Of a DNA stretch of 64,000 nucleotides, positions 54,070-62,715 are shown in pieces. Source of the stretch: Bacillota bacterium (GTDB lineage: Bacteria > Bacillota > Clostridia > DSM-8532); assembly GCA_023415825.1 (NCBI GenBank), contig JAEZJF010000022.1, positions 124,001 to 188,000 of the forward strand, in the 5' to 3' direction. The notes beneath the pieces are model-generated. The model was given only the letters and a program-made list of their open reading frames with translations, was not told the origin of the DNA and did not search any database. The first letter of the stretch is position 1. Each line of letters begins with the position of its first letter. Made by a program: the position numbers and the translations under genes.

Positions 54070-55539
54070 TTAAGATAGTTTTGCTGCCGAAAGCATAGCG
54101 TCATACAGCAGATTGAATTGCCTTCGCTTCCTTAAAAGAGTTTCATTCTTTCTTGGTTTAAATGACTTTGTCATGCGTACAACTGCATCTGTTACTTGCT
54201 TGTAGCTTTCAAATGATCCGTCCGATACAGCACCGATCATGGCTGCACCAAGACATGCAGCCTCTTTTTCAGCAGGGATCTCTATTGTTAAGCCAGTTGC
54301 ATCAGCCTGCATTTGGCACCACAACTCCGACTTTGCACCACCGCCTGTTGCTATGATGCGGCTAATGGACACTCCTGATTCACGAATACGTTCAACGTTT
54401 TTAGCGAGCATCATTGAAACGCCCTCCATTATGGCGTATGCAAGATCCATTTTGTCATGTTTTGAGCGAAGGCCATAGAATAGCCCACTTGCTTCGATAT
54501 CGTACTCCGGTGCATTTGTTCCAACGAGATAAGGCAGAAACACCAACTCGTTAGGCAAGTCTTTTTCTGCGATTAGTCTGTCCATCTCACTATAGGACAG
54601 ATCATCCGCAAAGTTGCTTTTGTACCATTCAAGACTTGCAGCTCCGCTTTCGGAAACGGGCAAGAAAATATAGGTGTCCTTAATAAAGCCATAATGCAGT
54701 GCCATAGTTTCTCGTCCTGTCAACGGCAGATGCGCCATTGTAGCTATCGCCATGACAGTACCGGTCGAAAGGCTCATGCTCCCTTCTTCAACATTGCCTA
54801 CACCCACCATGCCTGCAAAGTGATCCAGCGTACCGATATTCACAATCGTATTCTCTGTAAGTCCAGAAGCTACAGATGACGCTTTGCACAGGGATCCTGC
54901 GTCAGTGCATGGTTCTGCAAGAGGCGGAAGCTTGTTTTCATCTATTCCGCATACTTCACACATGTCTTTCCAATAGCATTTGTTCTTGATATCGAAATAG
55001 AAAGTGAACGTTGCAATGGAACAATCACTCATAAGTTTGCCTGTTAGGCGATACACAACATAGTCTTTTAGTAAGGTATAATAGGCTATCTTCTCGTGTA
55101 TTTCAGGTTTATTGCGTTTGATCCATAGCGCCTTTGTTGCTGGCCATGTAGGCAGAACAGCTGGTTGACCGGTTTTTTTGTAGCATTCTTCGGGTGTGAA
55201 CTTGGATTCTATATAGGCACATTCCTGTATGGAGCGTTCGTCCATCCATGATATTGCGGGCATCAGCGGCTCCTTTTTATCATCAAGCACCACGAGAGAT
55301 TCTGCCTGCCCTGTGAGTACTATACGGCTTACGTTGTCAGCTGAAACAGTACCTGCCTTCACATGCTGATGTATCATTGAAAGAATGTTATCAACATAGG
55401 CATCTGCATCAAACTCGCAAAAACCGTTCTGGCGCACGTAGGATACTGGCTCGCTATACCATTTTTTCATCTTAAGCGCTTCATCGTACACGGCTACCTT
55501 AACATTAGTGCTTCCAAGGTCAACAGCAATATAACTCAT
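54070..55539 (-). CDS. FGGY-family carbohydrate kinase (xylulokinase-like)
   Basis: A 489-residue ATP-dependent sugar kinase. The start VDLGSTNVKVAVYDE is the phosphate-1 motif; an ATP-binding Gly-rich stretch RIIATGGGAKSELWCQM lies near residue 396. SWMDERS near 77-83 and the middle GTLDHFAGMVGVGNVEEG complete the family pattern. It would phosphorylate a ketose. I chose the ATG at 55539 because GGAAAGAG lies 6 bases upstream; the ATG at 55545 is inside it. It is divergent from the LacI gene and belongs with the isomerase and importer to the right, but which pentose or deoxyhexose is used is open. Confidence 0.9.
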   Translation of the reverse strand: MSYIAVDLGSTNVKVAVYDEALKMKKWYSEPVSYVRQNGFCEFDADAYVDNILSMIHQHVKAGTVSADNVSRIVLTGQAESLVVLDDKKEPLMPAISWMDERSIQECAYIESKFTPEECYKKTGQPAVLPTWPATKALWIKRNKPEIHEKIAYYTLLKDYVVYRLTGKLMSDCSIATFTFYFDIKNKCYWKDMCEVCGIDENKLPPLAEPCTDAGSLCKASSVASGLTENTIVNIGTLDHFAGMVGVGNVEEGSMSLSTGTVMAIATMAHLPLTGRETMALHYGFIKDTYIFLPVSESGAASLEWYKSNFADDLSYSEMDRLIAEKDLPNELVFLPYLVGTNAPEYDIEASGLFYGLRSKHDKMDLAYAIMEGVSMMLAKNVERIRESGVSISRIIATGGGAKSELWCQMQADATGLTIEIPAEKEAACLGAAMIGAVSDGSFESYKQVTDAVVRMTKSFKPRKNETLLRKRRQFNLLYDAMLSAAKLS

Positions 55540-55951
55540 ATACATCTCTTTCCTAATGATAGTGATTCTAATAATAATCCTGCTTTTACTCTTGTATAAT
55601 GCAAAGCCTGGATCAAATATTGCATAACTTTATATAGCATAAAAACTGCAATCGTCCTTCAACGATCCACTGGTTCTAAAAATAGTGTAGTCTAGTCGAC
55701 AATATAGGAATTCTTAAAAAACCATTATTTGAGTGTCTTTCGGTGTAATATTTGTGATATAGATCAAAGTTTAATTGCGATAAATGAAAAAGTCAATCCT
55801 ATTGTTTTATGTTTTTATTTGATTTTTCCGCTAGAAAAATTTATGCTATATAGAGTATACAGTCCCATAAATAAGGTCAATAATTTGGTAGTTGCATTAT
55901 TTTTGCACTCCAAGTAACAAGTTATCATTGGCTTGAAAGCGAGGATATAGA
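55540..55951. promoter_or_regulatory. Divergent control region between kinase and LacI genes
   Basis: This 412-base AT-rich stretch holds no credible gene. Near the LacI side lies TGCATTATTTTTGCA (55893-55907), a TGCA pair one base longer than the operators downstream of LacI. Single TGCA half-sites also occur at 55599-55651 near the kinase side. I see no clean promoter pair on either strand. Confidence 0.4.
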
Positions 55952-56941
55952 ATGGCGAATTTAGAAGAAATAGCGAAAGCCGCTGGTGTAAGTGTTTCTA
56001 CTGCCTCACGCGCATTACATAACGATACGCGTATAAGTTTGGATACAAGACTTAAAGTAGAGGAAACCGCGGAGCATTTGGGCTATACCAAGCACAAAAT
56101 CAAAGGAATCAAAATGCAGAAATGGAATACCGCCGGCCTGATTGTGCCCGAGGTCCTTTCCGGCTACTATGCACGCCTTGTACACGTGGCAAACGATTTT
56201 TTTGAAAAGCAAAACTATTCCACTATCCTCAAGCTGACAAATTTCGATCAGGACACGATGATACGTGATATCTATGATTTTGGTTGGATGGATGTAAAAT
56301 GCCTTCTGATACTGCTTGATGACTCAGAAGAAATATCAAACGATATATTTTCTGCTATTTCCGCCATCAAACGGCCGGCCATGTTTATCACTGCAAAATA
56401 CTTTTCTAATCTTGATTTTGACAGTCTTTTTCTTGATGAAAGACGTGGCATGGCAATGGGAATAGAGCATTTGATTCAGCGTGGGTATCGTCGTATAGGT
56501 TTTTTAGCCGAAGACAAAACGATGGGGCGACTGCGAGTATTCCAAGAATTGATGCAAAGCTATGGCATGCCCGTAGAATCTCGCTTTATAAAGACGAGTC
56601 AGGAACGGGCGGAGGAGGGCGGCTATCTTTGCATGCGTGAGATTCTTGCTGAAAGCGAACATCCCGACGCTGTTTTCGCTAGCTACGACCAAATGGCCAT
56701 TGGTGCAATAAAAGCTATTGAAGAAGCTGGTCTCAGCATCCCGAATGACATTGCAATGCTTGGATTTGACGACATGATCGTTTCAAAATATATCAGCAAG
56801 GGACTCACCACTATCCATAACCAGTATGAGGACATGATGTCTATTGCTGTACGTGTGCTGCTCAACCGCGTTGAAAACTCGAACTCCTCGCCTCAGCAGA
56901 TCGCGCTGAAGCCCTCTCTTATCATTCGTGGTACCACATGA
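55952..56941 (+). CDS. LacI-family regulator of the monosaccharide operon
   Basis: A 329-residue repressor. HTH: NLEEIAKAAGVSVSTASRAL. Hinge and sugar-binding domain follow (TAGLIVPEVLSGYYARLV, DAVFASYDQMAIGAIKAIEEAGLSIP, MLGFDDMIVSKYISKGLTT). GAGGATA precedes the ATG. It lies between the divergent kinase and the importer operon, flanked by TGCA-N6-TGCA palindromes that begin 26 bases after its stop; these are the likely binding sites. The inducer should be the imported sugar or its phosphate. Confidence 0.92.
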   Translation: MANLEEIAKAAGVSVSTASRALHNDTRISLDTRLKVEETAEHLGYTKHKIKGIKMQKWNTAGLIVPEVLSGYYARLVHVANDFFEKQNYSTILKLTNFDQDTMIRDIYDFGWMDVKCLLILLDDSEEISNDIFSAISAIKRPAMFITAKYFSNLDFDSLFLDERRGMAMGIEHLIQRGYRRIGFLAEDKTMGRLRVFQELMQSYGMPVESRFIKTSQERAEEGGYLCMREILAESEHPDAVFASYDQMAIGAIKAIEEAGLSIPNDIAMLGFDDMIVSKYISKGLTTIHNQYEDMMSIAVRVLLNRVENSNSSPQQIALKPSLIIRGTT

Positions 56942-56966
56942 GACCACAGACCCTAATAAAAGATTT

Positions 56967-57136
56967 TGCATAAATTTGCATTGTTATGAGCGGAAAAGTT
57001 TCATAATCTTTTGCATTTTTGATTGACAGTGTCATAGGGTATGGCTATAATGAGTATGTTCAATACTATTTAGATCCGTTACCTTTTTATTTTTGTTTTT
57101 CTCAATTTATTGCTTTATATTTTGCACAAATTTGCA
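56967..57136 (+). promoter_or_regulatory. Promoter bracketed by two TGCA-N6-TGCA operators
   Basis: TTGACA (57023-57028), 17 bases and TATAAT (57046-57051) form a consensus promoter. TGCATAAATTTGCA (56967-56980) lies upstream and TGCACAAATTTGCA (57123-57136) downstream of the start site, centres 156 bases apart. The 14-base TG...CA form fits LacI-family sites with an AT centre. Extra TTTTGCAT half-sites are at about 57010 and 57151. Confidence 0.75.
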
Positions 57137-57200
57137 TAAAAACAGAGATATTTTGCATAGTAAATACTGTGCAGTAAAATAACAAGGAGGATCAATAACA

Positions 57201-58319
57201 ATGAAGAAGAAAATTTCCTTACTCTTGGTGGCCATTCTTGTACTTAGCCTTTTCGCAGGCTGTCAGTCGACACCTGTGCAACAGGGCCAATCAGGCGGTC
57301 TTGAACTCGGTATCGTGCTTCCCACGAAAGAAGAGTCCAGATGGCTTGGAGACGAAGCGATGTTCAAGCAAATGATTGAACAAAGCGGTGTCAAAGCAGA
57401 AATACTTTTCAGCCAGAACAACTCCGCAACCGAAAAGACAAATGTAGAGACATTGATTAGCAAAGGCGCAGATATCATTGTTTTGTGCCCGTTCGATGCA
57501 ACAGCAGCCGGAGCTGCAGTTAACGATGCTCACAAGGAAGGCATCAAGGTTATATCCTATGACCGACTTATCATGGATACCGATGGTCTTGACTATTATG
57601 CAACCTTCGACAGCGTATCCGTAGGTGCTGCCATGGCACAGTATCTTGTTGATCAGGCTGGCAGTACGAAGGGCAACAACCTCTATTTATACTCTGGTGC
57701 ACTTACCGACAACAACTCTCTTATGTTCTTCAAAGGTTCTTGGCAGGTTCTCCAGCCCAAGATTGCAGATGGTACTTTCATCGTCCAAAACTGTGCAAAA
57801 GCTGTTGAACTGAGCCAAAAGGCCGAGCTTACCCGCGATGAGTACATATCCATCATGGGCACCATTGATTCTGAGTGGAACATGCAAGTCTGCAAGTCTC
57901 TTGCAGAAGCACACCTGACAGCTAGTAATTCGTCTGCAAAGGGCACGGTTTATGTCCTTTCACCTGCAGATGATGATTGCGCTCGCTCCCTTTCTGACAC
58001 GTTTAGAGCTGATGCTGATGTCGAAAAGCTCATTATAACCGGAGCTGACGGTGTCAAATCCTCAGTTCAGTACATCATTGATGGCAAACAGAGCATGACC
58101 GTTTACAAGGATCCCAAGGCTTTAGTAACTGCAACAATGAACATAGTCAACGCCATCAGGGAAGGCAAAGAAGCCCAATATGACACAACCTACGATAACA
58201 ACAAGATGAAAGTTCCGTCAGTCCAGGCGAATGTTGTTACCATTACCAAGGACAATATCGTTGAAAAATTCTTCGATAGTGGCGTTTATAACGGTTCCGA
58301 ATTCACTAACTGGAAATAA
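57201..58319 (+). CDS. Monosaccharide ABC transporter binding lipoprotein (xylose/ribose class)
   Basis: A 372-residue lipoprotein. Signal peptide MKKKISLLLVAILVLSLF, lipobox AGC (Cys at 21). The mature part is a periplasmic-binding-protein type 1 sugar binder: ELGIVLPTKEESRW, KGADIIVLCPFDATAAGAAV, ISYDRLIMDTDGLDYYATFDS. The YDRLI loop is typical of XylF/ChvE-like proteins. AAGGAGG lies upstream of the ATG. It is the first gene of the importer operon, with the ATPase and permease following. Ligand could be xylose, arabinose, galactose or fucose; motif reading does not decide. Confidence 0.92.
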   Translation: MKKKISLLLVAILVLSLFAGCQSTPVQQGQSGGLELGIVLPTKEESRWLGDEAMFKQMIEQSGVKAEILFSQNNSATEKTNVETLISKGADIIVLCPFDATAAGAAVNDAHKEGIKVISYDRLIMDTDGLDYYATFDSVSVGAAMAQYLVDQAGSTKGNNLYLYSGALTDNNSLMFFKGSWQVLQPKIADGTFIVQNCAKAVELSQKAELTRDEYISIMGTIDSEWNMQVCKSLAEAHLTASNSSAKGTVYVLSPADDDCARSLSDTFRADADVEKLIITGADGVKSSVQYIIDGKQSMTVYKDPKALVTATMNIVNAIREGKEAQYDTTYDNNKMKVPSVQANVVTITKDNIVEKFFDSGVYNGSEFTNWK

Positions 58320-58342
58320 ACAAAATCGTTCCAAGCAGAAAT

Positions 58343-58377
58343 AGGGCGTGAGTGGGATACACCCATTCCGCCCTTTT
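58343..58377 (+). promoter_or_regulatory. Intercistronic hairpin between binding-protein and ATPase genes
   Basis: AGGGCG (58343-58348) and CGCCCT (58369-58374) enclose further pairing (GGG with CCC) and are followed by TTTT. It can act as a leaky terminator, giving more binding protein than ATPase, as in the other sugar operon at 36814. Confidence 0.6.
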
Positions 58378-58400
58378 ATGAAATGATAAGAGGTGTTACA

Positions 58401-59936
58401 GTGGGCAAATACATATTGGAAATGCGCAGCATCACAAAAACGTTCCCTGGTGTAAAAGCTCTTGATGATGTGAATTTCAAGGTTCAGTGCGGTGAAATAC
58501 ATTGCTTGGTGGGAGAAAACGGTGCGGGAAAATCTACCCTTATGAAGGTACTTTCCGGTATCTATTCATTTGGAACGTATTCGGGCGATATCATTCTGAA
58601 TGGCGAGCAGCAAAAATTTTCTTGCATCAAGGACAGTGAGAACGCAGGTATTGCAATTATCAGTCAGGAACTGGCGCTAATACCTGAGCTTTCAATCTAT
58701 GAAAACATTTTTTTTGGTCATGAGATAATGAAGGGGCATTTCGTTAATTGGAACCAAACGATCATAGAGGCCGAAAAGATACTCAAACGTGTTAAGTTAG
58801 ATATTAATCCTTCGGTAAAGGTAAAATCCTTGAAGGTTGGCACACAGCAGATCATCGAAATAGCCAAAACACTATCAAAGAACGCAAATCTCATTATTTT
58901 GGATGAACCAACATCCTCTTTAAACGAAGAAGAGAGCAAAAACCTTTTACAACTCCTTCGTGAGTTGAAAAATGACGGAGTAACGATTATCATGATCTCG
59001 CATCGTCTTGCGGAGGTGGTATCCATTGCCGATACCATCACCATTCTGCGTGACGGGGCAACAATATGCTCACTTGATGCCAGTGAACGAAAAATCCCCG
59101 AGCAAGAGATCATTAAATACATGGTTGGCCGTGAAATAGACAATATCTATCCCGAACGTAACCATACAATCTCGGACGATGTGTGTTTTGAAGTCAAAAA
59201 CTGGACTGTATCTGACGCTAAATTAGGTCGAAGAATTCTCAATACTATAAACCTAAAAGTTAATCGCGGTGAGATAGTGGGTATTGCCGGCTTAATGGGT
59301 GCAGGAAGAACTGAGTTTGCGTTAAGTATTTTTGGTAACACCCCTGGCTATAAGCTTGAAAACGGAGAACTTTTCATGAACGGCAATGGGTTAAAGTTGC
59401 AAAACCCTATGGATGCGCTGGAGTCCGGCATAGCTTATGTCAGCGAGGATAGAAAACGCAATGGACTAATCTTAAAACAGGATATCCGCTTTAACATTAC
59501 AATCTCAAATCTTAAATCACTGCTTCGTGGCCGTGTTATAAACCACAAAGAAGAGATTATTGCTGCAAACCGTTACAAAGACGAGCTTGGAATCAAGACA
59601 CCGTCTGTCCAGCAGACCGTAATGAATCTTTCCGGCGGCAATCAGCAGAAGGTTTCCCTGGCTAAACTATTGTTTACAGAACCAAAGCTGCTAATACTCG
59701 ATGAACCCACACGCGGTATCGATGTTGGCGCGAAGTTCGAGATCTACTCATTGATGAACCGTTTGGTGGAGCAGGGTATGTCCATCATCATGATTTCATC
59801 TGAGCTTCCAGAAATAATAGGCATGAGTGACAGAGTATACGTCATGTCCAACGGGCATATCACAGGTGAGCTCAGCAGGGATGAGGCCAGCGAACAAAGC
59901 ATAATGAAATTTGCGACTACCATAAAGGAGAGATAA
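58401..59936 (+). CDS. Monosaccharide ABC transporter ATPase (two-domain, XylG/RbsA type)
   Basis: A 511-residue ATPase with two nucleotide-binding halves. First half: Walker A GENGAGKST near residue 40, signature-like LKVGTQQ near 150, Walker B LIILDEPTSSL. Second half: degenerate Walker A (AGLMGAGRTEFAL), but intact signature LSGGNQQKVSLAKLL and Walker B LLILDEPTRGIDVG. Only one half is therefore likely to hydrolyse ATP fully, as in this family. I chose GTG at 58401, 5 bases after AGAGGTG; the ATG at 58383 overlaps the ribosome site. Confidence 0.9.
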   Translation: MGKYILEMRSITKTFPGVKALDDVNFKVQCGEIHCLVGENGAGKSTLMKVLSGIYSFGTYSGDIILNGEQQKFSCIKDSENAGIAIISQELALIPELSIYENIFFGHEIMKGHFVNWNQTIIEAEKILKRVKLDINPSVKVKSLKVGTQQIIEIAKTLSKNANLIILDEPTSSLNEEESKNLLQLLRELKNDGVTIIMISHRLAEVVSIADTITILRDGATICSLDASERKIPEQEIIKYMVGREIDNIYPERNHTISDDVCFEVKNWTVSDAKLGRRILNTINLKVNRGEIVGIAGLMGAGRTEFALSIFGNTPGYKLENGELFMNGNGLKLQNPMDALESGIAYVSEDRKRNGLILKQDIRFNITISNLKSLLRGRVINHKEEIIAANRYKDELGIKTPSVQQTVMNLSGGNQQKVSLAKLLFTEPKLLILDEPTRGIDVGAKFEIYSLMNRLVEQGMSIIMISSELPEIIGMSDRVYVMSNGHITGELSRDEASEQSIMKFATTIKER

Positions 59937-59938
59937 AA

Positions 59939-61150
59939 ATGAATGGTATTCTTTCGTTAAACAACGGTAAGAAGGCATCCCTGCTTCGCGAGACGGGTGC
60001 TCTTCTAAAAGACAACATCCGAAACTACGCCATGTACTTGGCGCTGGCAGCGATATTTATTTTCTTTTATTTTACTACTGACGGCGCTTTTCTCACGGCA
60101 AGGAACATAACTAATCTTATCAATCAAACAGGTTACGTTGCAGTACTGGCTGTTGGCATGACGCTGGTACTCATACTGCAGCAGATAGACCTATCCATCG
60201 GATACGCCGCCGGCTTCTTCGGTGCGTGCGCTGCGATCTTGCTAAAACAGGGCATTCCCTTAGGAATCGTTATCCCTATAATACTTGCCGGAGGCCTTTT
60301 AGCAGGACTTTGTCAAGGTCTTATAATCGGTAAAATCGGCGTGCCCGCATTCGTGACGACGTTGGCCTTTCAGTTCGTATTTCGAGGGCTACTCTCCCTC
60401 GTCACCGAGGCCACAGGTACAGTGCCCGTTACAAATGAAACTTTCAATCAACTCTCAAACGGCTTCGTATTTGAGCTGTTCAACATAGGCGGCAAGCACG
60501 GCCTGTCATTGGTAATAGGGGTTGTAGCAATCGTTCTTGTCATCGCTTCTCAAATAAATGAGCGCCGTGATCTTAAACATTATAATTTTAATGTCGTCTC
60601 GCTGCCGATCTTCGTGTTTAAGGTTGTATTTTTCTCAGCGCTTATAGGTACACTTACATATGTGCTTTCCGGCTATAATGGTATTTCATGGACGATTGTT
60701 ATCGTAGTGTTGGTAACATTCATTTACCATTTTATGCTCAAAAAGACACGCCTTGGCCGTTATATCTACGGTGTGGGTGGGAATAATGAAGCAGCTGCTC
60801 TAGCGGGTATTAACGTAAAGAAGACAGTTATCTTTGCTTTTGCATCGATGGGGCTCATGGCAGCGCTCGGAGGTATGCTTTACACTTCGCGGTTACAGTC
60901 CGCAGCACCTACAGCGGGTGCAGGCTTTGAGCTTGACGCTATCGCAGCCTGCTACATAGGCGGCGTATCAACATCCGGTGGTGTTGGAAAAGTTGTAAAC
61001 AGCATCATAGGTGCATTCGTAATCATGTCGCTTACAAACGGTCTGAATCTAATGAGTGTAGGCATTACGTATCAATATATCATCAAAGGTGCGATATTCG
61101 TTCTCGCCGTTGCTTTTGATGTCTATTCACAAGGTAGGAAAACAATCTAA
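59939..61150 (+). CDS. Monosaccharide ABC transporter permease (XylH type)
   Basis: A 403-residue membrane protein with about ten to twelve hydrophobic segments. MTLVLILQQIDLSIGYAAGFFGACAAILL and YGVGGNNEAAALAGINVKK are classical RbsC/XylH-family signatures, the latter the loop to the ATPase. The length near 400 points to the XylH rather than the RbsC (about 320) branch. It begins 2 bases after the ATPase stop. It forms the channel for the operon's importer. Confidence 0.92.
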   Translation: MNGILSLNNGKKASLLRETGALLKDNIRNYAMYLALAAIFIFFYFTTDGAFLTARNITNLINQTGYVAVLAVGMTLVLILQQIDLSIGYAAGFFGACAAILLKQGIPLGIVIPIILAGGLLAGLCQGLIIGKIGVPAFVTTLAFQFVFRGLLSLVTEATGTVPVTNETFNQLSNGFVFELFNIGGKHGLSLVIGVVAIVLVIASQINERRDLKHYNFNVVSLPIFVFKVVFFSALIGTLTYVLSGYNGISWTIVIVVLVTFIYHFMLKKTRLGRYIYGVGGNNEAAALAGINVKKTVIFAFASMGLMAALGGMLYTSRLQSAAPTAGAGFELDAIAACYIGGVSTSGGVGKVVNSIIGAFVIMSLTNGLNLMSVGITYQYIIKGAIFVLAVAFDVYSQGRKTI

Positions 61151-61168
61151 TAGGAGGTAGCATAATAC

Positions 61169-62524
61169 ATGAAAGCAAGGATTGGTTTTGTTTGCTTCGG
61201 GGAAGTAAACACACCTTATGAACGTTTGTTGCTTAAACACGACCATGCGTTTCAAACACTATCCGCTCTTGGTGCTGATATCCTTGATGCTGGGCTCGTC
61301 ACAGATGAACCGACATTTGAAATATCCGATGCTGCGCTCAGAAAGCTTAGCGGTTTTGACATGGACTGCCTTATCGTGTGCATAGCGGGCTGGATACCCA
61401 CTCACGCTGTAATCCGCGTGACAGATACCTACCGCAATACACCAATGATACTATGGGGTCTTTGTGGTTGGAAGGAAAACGGCAAGATAGTCACCACTGC
61501 CGAACAGGCAGGCACAACTGCGCTGCGCGCTACATTCGAAGCGATGGATTACAAATTTAAGTATGTCTATAATGTAATAGAAGAGCCTGAGCCTATAGAA
61601 AAAATCAAGGCCTTCGTTGCGGCAAGCTATGCGGCAAAATCACTGCGCACGGCACGCATCGGTACGATGGGTTATCGGGATATGCTCCTTTATGGCACGC
61701 AGTTCGAAGGCAATTCCATGCGCTCACAGCTTGGTGTTGAAGTTGAGCCTTTTGAAATGCTTGAAATGGTTCAGAACATAGAAAAGCTCGATCTTGAAAA
61801 GGTCAAAGACGGCGTTGCATTTGTGAAGAATGAATGGAAATTCAAAAAGGAATGTGACGAAGCTATTATTGAGACTGGTGTGAAATACGCTCTTGCCATA
61901 GGAAAAAAGATAGAAGAGCGCGGCTATGAAGCCGTGACACTCATCGATGTGGATGGCATGAAAAAACTGCTTGGCTTCCCACCAGCAATGGTCTTTATGC
62001 TCCTTGAGCATTATTACGGGGTTTTGACCACACCCGAGAACGACGTAATGGGCAATGTCACGCAGCTGATAATGCGCTATCTTACTGGGCAGATGGCACC
62101 CTATCTCGAATACTATGAGTTTTTCAGAAGGAGCGTTCTGATAGGTGTTCCTGACTATATCCCGGCAGCGGTAACTGAGGGAGACATAGAAGTGCTTCCG
62201 ACGGCTTTTGGCCTTTTAAGTGCATCGCTGCTCAATGTATCAAAGCTCAAAACGGGTGAGGTCACGTGCGCGAGGTTAGTATATAAAAAGGGCCACTACT
62301 ATATGCACGTATATACCGGTGAAGCTAAGACACCACCTGCATGGGAGGAATTTGGATGGGAACCGCCTGCACCGCAGCTTCCCAGTCTTGAGGTTGAGTT
62401 GCATAGCTGTACTGTGGAGGAATTCGCTCAGAAGGTATCTTCGCAGCATGTGATCGTGGCATATGGTGACCATAGAGAGGCCATAAATGATTTTTGCAGG
62501 CTTCTCGATATAGAGGTCATGTAA
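61169..62524 (+). CDS. L-fucose/L-arabinose isomerase family protein
   Basis: A 451-residue protein of the FucI/AraA-like family, which converts an aldose to a ketose with a divalent metal. The N-terminus (RIGFVCFGEVNTPYERLL) and the C-terminal CARLVYKKGHYYMHVYTGEAKTPP are characteristic. FucI is about 590 residues and AraA about 500, so this belongs to the shorter uncharacterised subgroup. TAGGAGG lies upstream of the ATG at 61169. The likely pathway is import, isomerisation here, then phosphorylation by the FGGY kinase at 54070. No aldolase is near. The actual sugar is not identified. Confidence 0.85.
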   Translation: MKARIGFVCFGEVNTPYERLLLKHDHAFQTLSALGADILDAGLVTDEPTFEISDAALRKLSGFDMDCLIVCIAGWIPTHAVIRVTDTYRNTPMILWGLCGWKENGKIVTTAEQAGTTALRATFEAMDYKFKYVYNVIEEPEPIEKIKAFVAASYAAKSLRTARIGTMGYRDMLLYGTQFEGNSMRSQLGVEVEPFEMLEMVQNIEKLDLEKVKDGVAFVKNEWKFKKECDEAIIETGVKYALAIGKKIEERGYEAVTLIDVDGMKKLLGFPPAMVFMLLEHYYGVLTTPENDVMGNVTQLIMRYLTGQMAPYLEYYEFFRRSVLIGVPDYIPAAVTEGDIEVLPTAFGLLSASLLNVSKLKTGEVTCARLVYKKGHYYMHVYTGEAKTPPAWEEFGWEPPAPQLPSLEVELHSCTVEEFAQKVSSQHVIVAYGDHREAINDFCRLLDIEVM

Positions 62525-62561
62525 AATATTATAAGTGATATTTAATTGAACCAATGGTAAC

Positions 62562-62603
62562 GGGTCACAGAATGCGTCAAAAGGTTCTGTGACCCTATTT
62601 TTC
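62562..62603 (+). terminator. Terminator after the monosaccharide operon
   Basis: GGGTCACAGAA (62562-62572) and TTCTGTGACCC (62585-62595) form a perfect 11-base stem with a 12-base loop, followed by TATTTTTC. Confidence 0.92.
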
Positions 62604-62643
62604 ATTATGACTCCATTAGAATCATTAGAATTGCCCGATTTTA

Positions 62644-62672
62644 TTGAAAGATAGAGCAGGCTGAAATATAAT
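62644..62672 (+). promoter_or_regulatory. Promoter of the GT4 glycosyltransferase gene
   Basis: TTGAAA (62644-62649), 17 bases and TATAAT (62667-62672), 43 bases before the start codon. Confidence 0.65.
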
Positions 62673-62715
62673 GGCAATATCAGGATGAACATCCGCCCTA
62701 TATGGAGGTCTTTCT

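Noticed and set aside
55540..55951. Plus-strand frame of 62 codons (55729-55917) between kinase and LacI
   Set aside because: No ribosome site and AT-rich random-looking residues; the stretch is regulatory.
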